The notes under the pieces: generated by a model
What the model was told of the DNA's origin: nothing
Databases searched by the model: none
Seen by the model: the letters and a program-made list of their open reading frames with translations, nothing else
Made by a program: the position numbers and the translations under genes
Origin: Bacillota bacterium
Lineage (GTDB): Bacteria > Bacillota_E > RBS10-35 > JAJYVN01
Assembly (NCBI GenBank): GCA_021846605.1
Contig: JAJZWQ010000058.1
Span: forward strand, 1-16,482
Direction of reading: 5' to 3'
Length of the DNA stretch: 16,482 nt
Shown: piece by piece, positions 7,621 to 14,293 of the stretch
How the letters are laid out: each line of letters starts with the position of its first letter
Position numbering within the stretch: position 1 is the stretch's first letter

Positions 7621-8747
7621 GCCTGGCCGCTGGTCCTGTCGTGGCGCCCAAACCGGCGCAACTGCCGGCCAAGGTAGTGCACAAACGGCCTGGGATCGTC
7701 GCGTGCGTAGATGGCCTCGTGGGCCGGCCGCGTGCGCAGTTCCCGCAGGTACCCGGCCACCGAGACCCCGTCAGCGCGGGCGGCCAGGAAGTCCCGCAGG
7801 AGGAAGCGCAGGCGCACGCCGCTGGCGTAGCCGGCCGGGGGCTGCGGTCCGGCGGAGAGGGAGCGGTAGATCATGAGGGGGAAGTCCGCTCCGGCAGCGA
7901 TGGCCAGGGGCAGCGTGCCCCAAAAGCGCGGGTTGATCTCCAGTAAGCGGAAGTTGCCCTGTGCGTCCTGCTTCCATTCGACCATGGCCGGACCCGTCCA
8001 GCGCAGGCTGTCCAGGAGCCGGAGGCTGCGATCGGCCAGAGCGGGGTGCTCGACGCTCACGGCCAGCGCGCTCGGCCCTCCGCGCACCGGGTATTCCCGC
8101 AAGCGCTGATGCACGAAATGCCCCAGGGGGCGCCCCTCGATGTCGAATGCGGCCGAACAGCCATATCCCGGGCCCGCCAGGTATTCCTGGATGACGGGGG
8201 ACGCCTGTCGCGCGTCGAAGGCGCGATAGATCCGCTCCAACTCCGCCCGATTGCCGACGATGGCGTAGCGCTGGTCCGCAGGCAGGCCCAGGGCCTCTCC
8301 CTCGCGGTATTTGACGACGACCGGAAACGGCGGGTGATCGGCCAGGGTGAACTGCCGCGGCACGGGGAGGCCCAACGCCGCGGCGTGCGCATGCAGGCGC
8401 GCCTTGTCTGCGGCCAACTCCAGGCTGTCGGGCTCCGGCACAAGGGCCTGCACGCGCTCGTTCCAGAGCGGGCGGTGGCGCGAAAACCAGCGGACCGTGC
8501 CGATGGCGACGGGGATCACGACGCGCCCGGCCGCCACGGTGCCCAGCCAGCGCCCAAAGCCCTCCGGATCCGCTTCGGGGTCGGGCATCTCCAGGCGCTG
8601 GGCGCAGTAGCGGGAGGAGAAGGCGATCACGCCGTGCCGACCGCTGTCGGGCGATTCGGCCACGGCAACGTCCAGCCCGGCCCGTCCCAGCGAGCGCACG
8701 ACGGCCAGGGCCATCGCGTAGCGTCCGTCCAGCACCAGCGCGTCCAG
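7617..8747 (-). CDS. ATP-grasp superfamily ligase (COG3919-like)
   Basis: This is a predicted cytoplasmic ATP-dependent carboxylate-amine/thiol ligase. From CTG 8747 the product has 376 aa beginning MDALVLDGRYAMALAVVRSLGRAG, a typical pre-ATP-grasp Rossmann start. The conventional GTG 8735 would remove part of the first strand. The ATP-grasp core includes PVVVKYREGE (ATP-binding Lys), IQEYLAGPGYG and the metal-binding end LLEINPRFWG. A purine-rich AAGGGGG on the minus strand (8762-8756) sits 8 nt before CTG. The gene is first in a two-gene minus-strand operon with the PHP protein (ATGA overlap). ATP-grasp proteins of this kind are often found among envelope or capsule genes, consistent with the neighbours here. 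The substrate is unknown. Confidence 0.85.
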   Translation of the reverse strand: MDALVLDGRYAMALAVVRSLGRAGLDVAVAESPDSGRHGVIAFSSRYCAQRLEMPDPEADPEGFGRWLGTVAAGRVVIPVAIGTVRWFSRHRPLWNERVQALVPEPDSLELAADKARLHAHAAALGLPVPRQFTLADHPPFPVVVKYREGEALGLPADQRYAIVGNRAELERIYRAFDARQASPVIQEYLAGPGYGCSAAFDIEGRPLGHFVHQRLREYPVRGGPSALAVSVEHPALADRSLRLLDSLRWTGPAMVEWKQDAQGNFRLLEINPRFWGTLPLAIAAGADFPLMIYRSLSAGPQPPAGYASGVRLRFLLRDFLAARADGVSVAGYLRELRTRPAHEAIYARDDPRPFVHYLGRQLRRFGRHDRTSGQA

Positions 8748-8944
8748 GGCTGTCCCCCCCTTGGCCCCACGGCCTGAGTGTACACGTTGGCCGGGGGGGG
8801 CGGGTCCCCATGGTGCGCGGGTGGCTGTTTCTGGCGGGGCGGGCGGCCCAGGGCAGGACTCTTGTCTGATGCCGTCGAACCGCGACGGAGCGAAATTGTC
8901 GGCGTGCGGTTCTCCCGGCGCGTCGCGGGAAGGGGCAATCGGCG
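8748..8944. other. Divergent intergenic region between ATP-grasp gene and ftsE
   Basis: About 200 bp separate two divergently transcribed operons and must hold both promoters. Visible elements are the GTGTACAC palindrome (8779-8786), a G8 homopolymer (8793-8800) and the AAGGGG ribosome site of ftsE (8930-8935). I found no convincing plus-strand -35/-10 pair and no gene. Confidence 0.6.
8777..8782 (-). promoter_or_regulatory. Candidate -10 element for the ATP-grasp/PHP operon
   Basis: On the minus strand TACACT lies 29 nt before the proposed CTG start, inside the palindrome GTGTACAC (8779-8786). It matches TAnnnT. No clear -35 hexamer is seen upstream, where a G8/C8 tract occupies the spacer. 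Confidence 0.3.
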
Positions 8945-9733
8945 ATCATCAGCCTGAAGGACGTCACAAAGATGTATCCGCCCCGCATCGCTGCCCTTTC
9001 CGGCGTGAATCTTGAGGTCGAGCGGGGGGAGTTCGTCTTCCTGATCGGCTCCAGCGGGGCGGGCAAGTCGACCCTGGCGCGCCTGCTCTACCGGGAGGAG
9101 CGGGCCACTGCGGGACAGGTCGTCGTCAACGGCTGCGACCTGATGTGCATGCCGTCGGCGCGCGTCGCCCACTTCCGTAGGCAGGTCGGCGTCGTCTTCC
9201 AGGACTTCAAACTGCTGCCGCATAAGACCGTCGCGGCAAACGTCGCCTTCCCTCTGATCGTGGCAGAGTATTCCACGCGCGAGATCCGGCGGCGGGTAGC
9301 GCAGATCCTCGAGGTCGTCGGACTGGAGCATCGCGCGGGCGCGCTGCCGGCAGAACTCTCCGGGGGAGAGCAGCAGCGTGCCGGCTTGGCACGGGCGATC
9401 GTCAACAACCCCGTGCTCCTGATCGCTGACGAGCCGACGGGCAACCTCGATCCGGAAAACGCCGCGGGGATCACAGACCTCTTCGTCGAGATTAACCGGC
9501 GCGGGACGACCTGCATCGTCTGCACCCATGCAGCCGGGATGGTCAACCGGTTGCGGCGGCGGGTCGTGGAGATCGAAGAGGGCAGGATTGTCCGTGACCA
9601 GGAGCGCGGTGCCTACGTGGACCAGAGCGCCCTCATCCCCGAGGAGACCCAGCGCCGCCTCGCCTTGGTCGCAGCGCGTCGCCTGGCCGCTCCCGTGGGA
9701 TCCTGGGCCATGCGTTCAGGCCGTCGCGGCTGA
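8945..9733 (+). CDS. ftsE: Cell division ATP-binding protein FtsE
   Basis: FtsE is the cytoplasmic ATPase of the FtsEX complex, which drives periplasmic/wall hydrolases at division or elongation. The motifs are Walker A GSSGAGKST (35-43), Q-loop VVFQDFKLL (Q86), signature LSGGEQQR (138-145), Walker B LLIADEP (158-164) and H-loop CTHAA (H195), numbered from position 8945. I place the start at ATC 8945, giving MISLKDVTKMYPP, the standard FtsE N-terminus. AAGGGG (8930-8935) lies 9 nt upstream and no in-frame ATG, GTG or TTG occurs for more than 60 bp upstream. The only conventional option, ATG 8972, would delete the first beta strand. At 262 aa it carries about 30 extra C-terminal residues over typical FtsE. 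ftsX follows 43 bp downstream. Confidence 0.9.
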   Translation: MISLKDVTKMYPPRIAALSGVNLEVERGEFVFLIGSSGAGKSTLARLLYREERATAGQVVVNGCDLMCMPSARVAHFRRQVGVVFQDFKLLPHKTVAANVAFPLIVAEYSTREIRRRVAQILEVVGLEHRAGALPAELSGGEQQRAGLARAIVNNPVLLIADEPTGNLDPENAAGITDLFVEINRRGTTCIVCTHAAGMVNRLRRRVVEIEEGRIVRDQERGAYVDQSALIPEETQRRLALVAARRLAAPVGSWAMRSGRRG

Positions 9734-9776
9734 GGCGCGCGTTCCCCGGCGACCAGATCAGGGAGGAGGGTCGCAT

Positions 9777-10673
9777 GTGCGCCTGCGGACGGTCACCCAC
9801 CTATGCGGCGAGGGCGTCAGCGGCGTGTGGGACAACGGGCTTTTGAGCTTGGCCGCCGTCAGCACGGTGGCGATCTCCCTATTCGTCCTCGCCTTGATGG
9901 GCCTTTTGGCGCTCAACATGCAGCACCTGGCCCGGGTCGTCGACGCGCAGGTCCAGGTGGTGGCCTACCTGCAGCCGACCAACTCCTCCCCGCCCGAAAG
10001 CCAGATCGTGCAGCAGATCAGCGCGTTGCCCGGCGTGACCAATGCGGTGTTCGTCAGCAAGGCGGTAGCCCTGAAGGCGCTGGCCCAGCAGTTCGGCCAG
10101 GACGCGGCCCTCATCAGCGGCACAGCCAACGGCCCCGGCGGCAATCCCCTGCCCGACGCCGTCAACATCTACGTGGGGCAGCCCAGTGCGGTTGCCGGTG
10201 TGGTCGCCGCCGTCCAACGGATGAACGGGGTCAGTCTGGTTACCGACGCCCCGACCGTTGTGGACAAGCTGCTCGGCTTCAACAAGGCGCTGCAGATCCT
10301 CGGCATCTTTCTGGTCGCCGCCCTCGCCCTGGCCACCGTCGTCGTGATCGGCAACACGGTGCGGGTGGCGGTGTATGCCAGGCGGGACCAGATCGCGATC
10401 ATGAAGCTTGTGGGCGCGACCAACAGCTTCATCCGCTGGCCGTTCTTCGTCGAGGGTGCCGTCCTAGGCCTGATCGGTGCGATCGTCAGCGGTGCGGTCA
10501 TCTGGTGGGGCTACCGCTGGGTGGCCAGCGCCGTGGCCAAAAGCATGTCGTTCCTGCCGCTTTTGCCGCCGGGGCACCTCGTGCTGCCCCTGGACGAGGT
10601 GCTCCTGGCGGCAGGGGTGGTGCTGGGCGCCATGGGGAGCGCCCTCTCGGTTCGGCGTCACCTGCACGTCTGA
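9777..10673 (+). CDS. ftsX: Cell division permease-like protein FtsX
   Basis: FtsX is the membrane partner of FtsE and transmits ATPase motion to wall hydrolase activators. The product is 298 aa from GTG 9777, which follows GGAGGAGGG (9762-9770). Four membrane helices sit at about 22-48, 173-194, 222-244 and 273-292, with the characteristic extracytoplasmic domain between helices 1 and 2. That domain begins with VQVVAYLQP and contains the NPLPDAVNIYV segment (family NPLPxSFxV). The cytoplasmic loop RRDQIAIMKLVGATNSFIRWPFFVEG (202-227) is the most diagnostic FtsX block. An upstream in-frame extension to 9528 is out of frame with ftsE and is not credible. It forms an operon with ftsE and is followed 78 bp later by a CtpA-type protease. 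Confidence 0.93.
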   Translation: MRLRTVTHLCGEGVSGVWDNGLLSLAAVSTVAISLFVLALMGLLALNMQHLARVVDAQVQVVAYLQPTNSSPPESQIVQQISALPGVTNAVFVSKAVALKALAQQFGQDAALISGTANGPGGNPLPDAVNIYVGQPSAVAGVVAAVQRMNGVSLVTDAPTVVDKLLGFNKALQILGIFLVAALALATVVVIGNTVRVAVYARRDQIAIMKLVGATNSFIRWPFFVEGAVLGLIGAIVSGAVIWWGYRWVASAVAKSMSFLPLLPPGHLVLPLDEVLLAAGVVLGAMGSALSVRRHLHV

Positions 10674-10675
10674 AG

Positions 10676-10749
10676 CGGTCCCGAACGTGCACATGCGCCC
10701 CCCCGCTCCTCCGGTATACATGGCCCATCCCCCGCCTGGGGAGGGACCG
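10676..10749 (+). repeat. Inverted repeat spanning the ftsX-protease gap and touching the ribosome site
   Basis: CGGTCCC (10676-10682) and GGGACCG (10743-10749) are perfect 7-bp inverted arms bordering the intergenic gap. The right arm overlaps the GGGGAGGGA ribosome-binding stretch of the protease gene, so pairing in a readthrough transcript from ftsX could mask it. Confidence 0.4.
10715..10720 (+). promoter_or_regulatory. Candidate -10 element (TATACA) before the S41 protease gene
   Basis: TATACA (followed by T) is the most AT-rich hexamer of the gap and lies 31 nt before ATG 10752. A start of transcription near 10728 would give a short leader that excludes the left arm of the inverted repeat. 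No matching -35 is seen. Confidence 0.25.
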
Positions 10750-10751
10750 GA

Positions 10752-11975
10752 ATGGTGGCGCGGCGGACTGCGGCGCTCTGGGGTCTGGTGCTGGTGCTGT
10801 TCACGGCCGTGATCACCTGGGGCGTCACAACTTGGGTGGACGGGCTACCGCCGTTGGGGCGGGGCGCCGCTGCCCTGCCACTGCCCCCCGCGGACACGGA
10901 CAGCCTGCTGCAGGGCCTGGGCCTTATCGCGCGGCACGCGCTGAAGCCGCCGGACATGGCGCGCGTGACGCAGGCCGCGCTCGGGGCCGCGGTGACCAGT
11001 TTGGGGGACCCGTATTCGGGGTACCTGGCGCCGGCCGCGTACCGTGCCATGCGCAACGCGGCGTCGGGACGCTATGCCGGGGTGGGGATCGAGGTGGCCG
11101 AGCAAGCGGGAGAACTGGTGATCACGCGCGTCCTCCCCGACACCCCCGCCGCGGACACCCCCTATGTGGGGGCGCCGGCAGGGGCGGCGCTGGGGCTGGC
11201 GGCGGGTGACCGGCTCCTGCGCATCAATGGCCGGCCCGTGGCCCACATGGACATGGCCAGCGTTGGGGATGCCGTGCAGGGGGCCCCAGGCACCCTGGTG
11301 CAACTGGAGGTCCAGCGGGGAGGCGTCAGGTTGACGTTCAGCCTCAAGCGGCGGGAAATCACCGTGGCCAGCGTCACGTCCCGGCTGCTGGCGCCGGGCC
11401 TTGGGTACATCCGCATCCGGCTGTTCAATTACGGCACGCCCGGCCAGTTCGCCGCCCAATTGGCGCGCCTTCGCGGCGAGGGCATGCGGGAACTGGTGCT
11501 GGACCTGCGCAACAATCCCGGGGGCCTGCTTTCCTCGGTGGTCGGGGTCGCGCGCTGGGTGTTGCCGGCCGGCGTCGTCACCTACCTCCAGCCCAGGAAT
11601 GGTCCGCGCCATGCCTACCGCCTGACCCGTACCCATCCCCTGACCATCCCGTTCGTCGTCCTGGTCAACGGCCATACCGCTTCGGCCGCCGAGTTGCTGG
11701 CCGCCGCCATTCAGGACGACCGGTTGGCGCCCCTGGTGGGCGAGCGCACCTATGGCAAGGGCGTGGTCCAGCAGATCTTCCCCCTGGCCAACGGCGGTGC
11801 CCTGCGCCTGACCGTCGCCCGCTACCTGTCTCCGGACGGACGCGATATCAACGGGGTCGGGGTGACGCCGAACGAGACGGTGCCCGCGCAGCGCACCGGC
11901 GACCAGTTGGGCAACCTGGCCACGGACCCGCAACTGGCGGCGGCGCTGCGCCTTTTGCACCGGGCGGCCGCGTGA
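10752..11975 (+). CDS. S41 family C-terminal processing protease (CtpA-like)
   Basis: This is a membrane-anchored serine protease acting outside the cytoplasm on unfolded or wall-associated proteins. ATG 10752 follows GGGGAGGGA at good spacing. In the 407-aa product one N-terminal helix (8-28) anchors the protein. GDPYSGYL (85-92) and a PDZ domain (about 105-200, YAGVGIEV...AGDRLLRINGRPV) precede the S41 core. The core holds LVLDLRNNPGGLL (248-260), the nucleophile Ser311 in NGHTASAAEL and Lys336 in TYGKGVVQ with Gln340, a complete Ser-Lys dyad. The protein ends soon after the core with no C-terminal peptidoglycan-binding domain. Location directly after ftsEX is common in Bacillota. The M23 peptidase gene often found between ftsX and ctpA is absent. 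The stop overlaps the next start (GTGA). Confidence 0.92.
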   Translation: MVARRTAALWGLVLVLFTAVITWGVTTWVDGLPPLGRGAAALPLPPADTDSLLQGLGLIARHALKPPDMARVTQAALGAAVTSLGDPYSGYLAPAAYRAMRNAASGRYAGVGIEVAEQAGELVITRVLPDTPAADTPYVGAPAGAALGLAAGDRLLRINGRPVAHMDMASVGDAVQGAPGTLVQLEVQRGGVRLTFSLKRREITVASVTSRLLAPGLGYIRIRLFNYGTPGQFAAQLARLRGEGMRELVLDLRNNPGGLLSSVVGVARWVLPAGVVTYLQPRNGPRHAYRLTRTHPLTIPFVVLVNGHTASAAELLAAAIQDDRLAPLVGERTYGKGVVQQIFPLANGGALRLTVARYLSPDGRDINGVGVTPNETVPAQRTGDQLGNLATDPQLAAALRLLHRAAA

Positions 11976-12913
11976 ACCCGGAGGCGCGGCTGCAGTTGGA
12001 GGATGCCCTCCGCTGCCAGTGGCCCTGGCAGGGGACGCCCGTCGTGCGCCACCAGGTCGCATCCCTCCTGGCGGCCGGCTGCAAGCGCGTCTGGCTGGAG
12101 GGTGTGGTACCGCCGGAGGTGGCGGCGGCACTTTCCGACGACCCGCGGATCGTGTTTGGTGCGGGGCCCCGAGATGCCCCCTGTTTTGATTGCCACCATC
12201 CCCTGGGTGCTCCGCATGTGGACCTCCGCCGGCCAGAGACCGTCCCCCGCCAGGGATGGCTCTCGATCTTCCGCCCGCGTCCCGGCTTGGTCGTCTTTAC
12301 CGAACCGATCGGGCTGTGTGCGCGCTGGGGAACGCCGGATGTCCACGCCTACCTGATCCTGGGCCGGCACCACGCGCTGCTCGTCGACTCGGGAACAGGC
12401 CTGGGCGGGATCGCGCCGTCAGCGCGTAGGGTCGCGGGAGACATCTGGGCGTTCCACACCCACCGGGATTGGGACCACGTCGGCGAAGCCGGGGCCTTTC
12501 CCTGGGTCTGGGCGTCGGCGCGTCCGGGGCGGATTCCCGTGGCGACCCTGCGCCGCTGCCTGCGGGCGCGGCAGGCCGCCCCCTGGCGCCCGGTGGAACC
12601 GGACGGGTGGCCACTGCCCGTCCCGGACGTCCGCCAACCGCCGCCCGTGATCGACCTCGGCGGGATCGTGCTGCATGTGTTGCCGGCACCTGGGCACACC
12701 CCTGACGGCCTTGCCCTCTACGACGCCGAACGGGGCGACCTTTTTGCCGGCGACGCCCTGTATGCAGGGATCCTTTTTGCGCGGGACCGGGCCGCCTTTG
12801 ACGCCACCCGGCGCCGCCTTCTCGCCCTTCCGGGCCTACGCCGCGTCTGGGGCGGTCACGGCCCGGTACCCGCCTCCCCCGCGGCCATCCGCCATTTCGC
12901 CGCTCTCGGCTGA
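11972..12913 (+). CDS. MBL-fold metallo-hydrolase with a non-catalytic N-terminal region
   Basis: The product is a 313-aa protein whose metallo-beta-lactamase fold occupies about residues 105-310. Metal ligands visible are THRDWDH (163-169, the HxDxDH variant with Asp166 in place of the second His), APGHT (H242), FAGDALY (D261) and GGHGP (H296). The family includes glyoxalase II-like thioesterases, lactonases and other hydrolases; no specific substrate can be assigned. Residues 1-100 precede the fold, match nothing I recognise, and contain CFDCHH (71-76). The start overlaps the protease stop as GTGA, so the two proteins are probably made from one transcript. No secretion signal is seen, suggesting a cytoplasmic enzyme despite the envelope-type neighbours. 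Confidence 0.85.
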   Translation: MNPEARLQLEDALRCQWPWQGTPVVRHQVASLLAAGCKRVWLEGVVPPEVAAALSDDPRIVFGAGPRDAPCFDCHHPLGAPHVDLRRPETVPRQGWLSIFRPRPGLVVFTEPIGLCARWGTPDVHAYLILGRHHALLVDSGTGLGGIAPSARRVAGDIWAFHTHRDWDHVGEAGAFPWVWASARPGRIPVATLRRCLRARQAAPWRPVEPDGWPLPVPDVRQPPPVIDLGGIVLHVLPAPGHTPDGLALYDAERGDLFAGDALYAGILFARDRAAFDATRRRLLALPGLRRVWGGHGPVPASPAAIRHFAALG

Positions 12914-12991
12914 CCGTTCGGCCTGGGAAGGTATCCAGTCGGAACCAATGTGGTGGCATGTGGTGCCGCGCGCCCGAGGTCGGTTGGCCGA

Positions 12992-13005
12992 GTGCACACT
13001 GAGCC
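12992..13005 (+). promoter_or_regulatory. Candidate promoter/operator motif before the DUF981-like gene
   Basis: GTGCACACTGAGCC lies 47 bp before ATG 13052. It closely resembles GTGTACACTCAGGC read on the minus strand in front of the ATP-grasp gene (11 of 14 positions). A second -10-like hexamer, CATACT, occurs at 13014-13019. Whether this is a core promoter or a regulator site is unknown. Confidence 0.25.
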
Positions 13006-13051
13006 TTCCCGCGCATACTGATCCTGACGCATACGGGGGAGGCGCGGGACG

Positions 13052-13639
13052 ATGTTCATCGACTTCACCGGGGTCATGCTTGTCGGGATCGGCGCCGGCT
13101 TCGTCATCCTGGCTGACTACCTATTCCGGGCGCCTGCGGCGGAATCGCGGGCGCCGTGGGCGGCGGGTTTCTTCGCGGCGGGCCTGCTGGGCCTTTTGAC
13201 ATCGCTGCCTATGATCCTGACCTGGCCCCTGCCCGGCGCATACAACATCGCCTTTGGGGAGCCGGCGCTGTACTTGAGCATCGCCTTCCTGGGCGCCGGC
13301 ATCACGCTCGCCCTGCGGTGGGAGCCCCTGATTCCCGCCATCTACGGCGCCTTCGGCGGCCTGATCGCGATCGTCGTGGGGCTGCGCATCGGAAACCTTG
13401 GCCTCACGAAGGAGCCCACCCTGACCCTCGTCGGTTACCTCGCCGCCGGCCTTGGCGGCATCTTGACCCTGCCGGCGATCCAGTACCGCAACGTGCGGGC
13501 CATCGCGCTTATTGCGGCGGCATGTCTGGTGGTTGCGGCGGTCGTCTTCCTCTTCATCGGTTACGCCGCGTACTGGTCGCACCTGTCTGCGTTCGCCAAG
13601 TGGGTCCCGGCTACCATGGCCAAGTCCGGTGCGGCCTAA
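13052..13639 (+). CDS. Six-helix membrane protein, DUF981-like
   Basis: The 195-aa protein is almost entirely hydrophobic. The ATG follows GGGGGAGG (13035-13042) at about 9 nt. Helices lie near residues 6-25, 37-58, 66-88, 93-114, 123-142 and 150-174, with short loops and a short C-terminal tail. The opening MFIDFTGVMLVGIGAGFVILA and the overall length recall DUF981, a family of small membrane proteins known mainly from acidophilic archaea and some bacteria. This match is from memory and not certain. No charged pore, catalytic residue or transporter signature is obvious. It is monocistronic: it follows a 138-bp gap and precedes the long non-coding interval. The function is unknown. Confidence 0.75.
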   Translation: MFIDFTGVMLVGIGAGFVILADYLFRAPAAESRAPWAAGFFAAGLLGLLTSLPMILTWPLPGAYNIAFGEPALYLSIAFLGAGITLALRWEPLIPAIYGAFGGLIAIVVGLRIGNLGLTKEPTLTLVGYLAAGLGGILTLPAIQYRNVRAIALIAAACLVVAAVVFLFIGYAAYWSHLSAFAKWVPATMAKSGAA

Positions 13640-13927
13640 AGCGCCCGAGGACTCGGCCCCGGCAGGCCGTCGCCCCCGCCGGGACCGATGCAGCCGCCGT
13701 CTCTCAGATTGGGGTCCGCGACAGGGGGCCGCCCAGGCGGCTGCGCATGGCCCGGGAGCCCCCTGGACGGGCACCAGCGCGCGGTGCTTCCAGGCGCAGG
13801 TTTGCGTTCCATGGCCCGCCGGCCGGCGTCCGTGAGGGCGTCGGCGTCCCGCCCCCCCCCGCTCACCAGGCGTTGTGACGGCCACGGAATGGACCCACCC
13901 CCAGCGCTGGTGCCGGGAAGACGCGAT

Positions 13928-14050
13928 CGGTCGGTTGGCTAGCAGAGCCCGCCAAGGATGGCAGACCGTCCGGGTACCTGATGGGGCGAGCGAGCGCAGC
14001 CCCTTGCAGGGACGTGTTGGTCCGCAGCACGCGGGCGTTCGCTGATGCAA
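13928..14050 (+). ncRNA. Candidate structured RNA (three successive helices)
   Basis: Three local folds follow one another. First, CGGTC (13928-13932) pairs with GACCG (13964-13968) around an inner TTGGC/GCCAA stem (13935-13939 with 13951-13955). Second, GGGGC (13983-13987) pairs with GCCCC (13999-14003). Third, TTGCA (14004-14008) pairs with TGCAA (14046-14050), enclosing CGTGTTG/CAGCACG (14013-14019 with 14025-14031, one G-U pair, 5-nt loop). The order is compatible with a compact RNA, but short stems arise readily in GC-rich DNA. I recognise no known RNA class, and the strand is assumed from the flanking genes. Confidence 0.25.
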
Positions 14051-14136
14051 TGGCCGGTCCACTTCATGGGATGGCGTCTCGCGCCAGCCTGCAGTGGGCG
14101 TGCCCGGGCCGCTCCTCCCTCGCCGCCCGACGCAGG

Positions 14137-14164
14137 GGGGCCGCCACCGCGTCCTGGCGGCCCC
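14137..14164 (+). repeat. Perfect 10-bp stem-loop upstream of jetA
   Basis: GGGGCCGCCA (14137-14146) and TGGCGGCCCC (14155-14164) are exact reverse complements separated by an 8-nt loop. No T-run follows. It could act as a GC-rich terminator, or as an insulator ahead of the defence operon. Confidence 0.6.
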
Positions 14165-14205
14165 GTCCCGCCGGATACCCGCGCCACATCGGGGCCCAGG
14201 GGGCG

Positions 14206-14254
14206 GCCCGTGACGGGCGGTGGCGGGACGCGGCCTGTCGGCTTGCGCTATGCT
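14206..14254 (+). promoter_or_regulatory. Candidate jetA promoter with upstream palindrome
   Basis: TATGCT (14249-14254) is a plausible -10 box giving a leader of about 32 nt to GTG 14294. The -35 position (about 14225-14231) is a weak GGGACG. Just upstream lies a perfect 13-bp palindrome, GCCCGT-G-ACGGGC (14206-14218), placed where a regulator could affect polymerase binding. It is compatible with tight control of a defence operon. Confidence 0.35.
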
Positions 14255-14293
14255 CGGGTCGAAGCCTGCGCAACCCTGGGGGTGACATGCGTC

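Larger units (their letters stand above)
13640..14293. other. Gene-free interval of about 650 bp upstream of jetA
   Basis: Open frames here lack ribosome sites, show no recognisable domain and have compositions typical of shadow frames. The interval contains a C9 tract (13852-13860), nested inverted repeats at 13928-14050, a perfect 10-bp hairpin at 14137-14164 and a 13-bp palindrome at 14206-14218. A probable promoter sits immediately before jetA. No tRNA, rRNA, CRISPR repeat, transposase fragment or recognisable Rfam-type motif was seen. It separates the core-type genes from the defence locus. Confidence 0.65.

Noticed and set aside
9528..9776. Upstream extension of the FtsX frame
   Set aside because: It overlaps ftsE in another frame and lacks FtsX-like sequence; GTG 9777 has a strong ribosome site.
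12182..12199. CFDCH as a c-type haem-binding CxxCH motif in the MBL protein
   Set aside because: The protein has no export signal, which haem c attachment needs, so the match is most likely chance; a metal site remains possible.
13646..13683. Terminator after the DUF981-like gene
   Set aside because: The best stem (CCCGGC/GCCGGG, 14-nt loop) is short, has no T-run and is no better than background pairing in this composition.
13852..13860. C9 homopolymer as a phase-variation tract
   Set aside because: It lies outside any gene and has no clear promoter spacing role. Similar G/C runs occur elsewhere in this GC-rich window.
14045..14293. N-terminal extension of JetA from ATG 14045
   Set aside because: Its Pro/Gly/Arg-rich residues have no family similarity, it has no ribosome site, and a promoter-like box and hairpin fall inside it.
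13640..14293. tRNA, CRISPR array or insertion-sequence remnant in the gap
   Set aside because: No T-loop/anticodon arrangement, no repeated spacer pattern and no transposase-like translation in any frame was found.
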